Of a stretch of 64,000 bases of DNA, positions 63,919-64,000 are shown piece after piece. Numbering within the stretch: position 1 is the stretch's first letter; each line of letters begins with the position of its first letter. The stretch is from Thalassotalea mangrovi (GTDB lineage: Bacteria > Pseudomonadota > Gammaproteobacteria > Enterobacterales > Alteromonadaceae), in contig NZ_SWDB01000003.1 of the NCBI RefSeq assembly GCF_005116735.1, forward strand, positions 182,016-246,015, written 5' to 3'. The position numbers were made by a program, and so were the translations under genes. The notes beneath the pieces were generated by a model. That model worked only from the letters and a program-made list of their open reading frames with translations, had not been told where the DNA came from and did no database searches.

Positions 63919-64000
63919 GATTTTCAACAACTCTGACCCTGTAGGATCCCCACAAATTTATAACGCTTCATAGCCGAGTCCTTCGCTCTGGTTTTGAAGC

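Overview
The window looks like a chromosomal segment of a marine heterotrophic gammaproteobacterium, probably Alteromonadales (Colwelliaceae or Alteromonadaceae-like). The grounds are an E. coli-like PheA with every chorismate mutase residue kept, MsrPQ, a cytochrome c maturation system I cluster in the order familiar from Shewanella-type genomes, three large TonB-dependent receptors, a GntP/3-hydroxybutyrate locus, valine catabolism, and dispersed repeats of the kind common in this order. Genus-level assignment is inference. Most of the window is ordinary core chromosome. The accessory signal lies in repeats and in a few gene combinations.

Layout. 1-5.9 kb: end of an M16 peptidase, pheA with an attenuator-like leader, a DUF2058 protein, a membrane-anchored glutaredoxin, msrPQ and an RluA-type pseudouridine synthase. 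5.9-6.7 kb: a gene-free array of a TTAAGACACCCA motif. 6.7-17.1 kb: megL divergent from a TyrR-family regulator, a FAH-family hydrolase, a Sui1-like factor, etfBA divergent from ETF-quinone oxidoreductase, pdxH, and a PPK2/Nudix pair. 17.1-23.8 kb: a probable 3-hydroxybutyrate or hydroxyester uptake and oxidation locus (GntP permease, secreted alpha/beta hydrolase, 3-hydroxybutyrate dehydrogenase, divergent TonB receptor, LuxR-type regulator). 24-28.2 kb: DsrE-like protein, OmpR-type regulator and a second TonB receptor. 28.7-29.3 kb: two families of tandem repeats. 29.3-38.5 kb: divergent ccmABCDE and ccmFGHI, then an exported glutathione peroxidase and ferrochelatase. 39-43 kb: SulP transporter, DUF1289 protein, tRNA-Phe with a duplicated 3' flank, and a REP-associated tyrosine transposase (RAYT). 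43.3-49.9 kb: an SOS mutagenesis island (imuA-imuB-dnaE2 plus a small downstream gene; divergent SRAP/YedK with a LexA box). 50-64 kb: DUF2189 membrane protein, EF-hand protein, a DAACS transporter fused to a periplasmic binding domain, a diguanylate cyclase, an M14 peptidase, mmsA and a third TonB receptor.

Four observations stand out. (1) The RAYT gene is bracketed by inverted copies of a TTAAGACACCCA motif that recurs, about 20 copies in all, at three other intergenic sites; this looks like a transposase with its own scattered repeat family. (2) A MITE-like element with terminal inverted repeats abuts the imuA start codon and separates the mutasome operon from the only LexA box seen. (3) A secondary transporter carries its own solute-binding domain on one polypeptide. 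(4) An unrecognised 130-residue protein is encoded 21 bp behind dnaE2 and may be a fourth gene of the mutasome operon.
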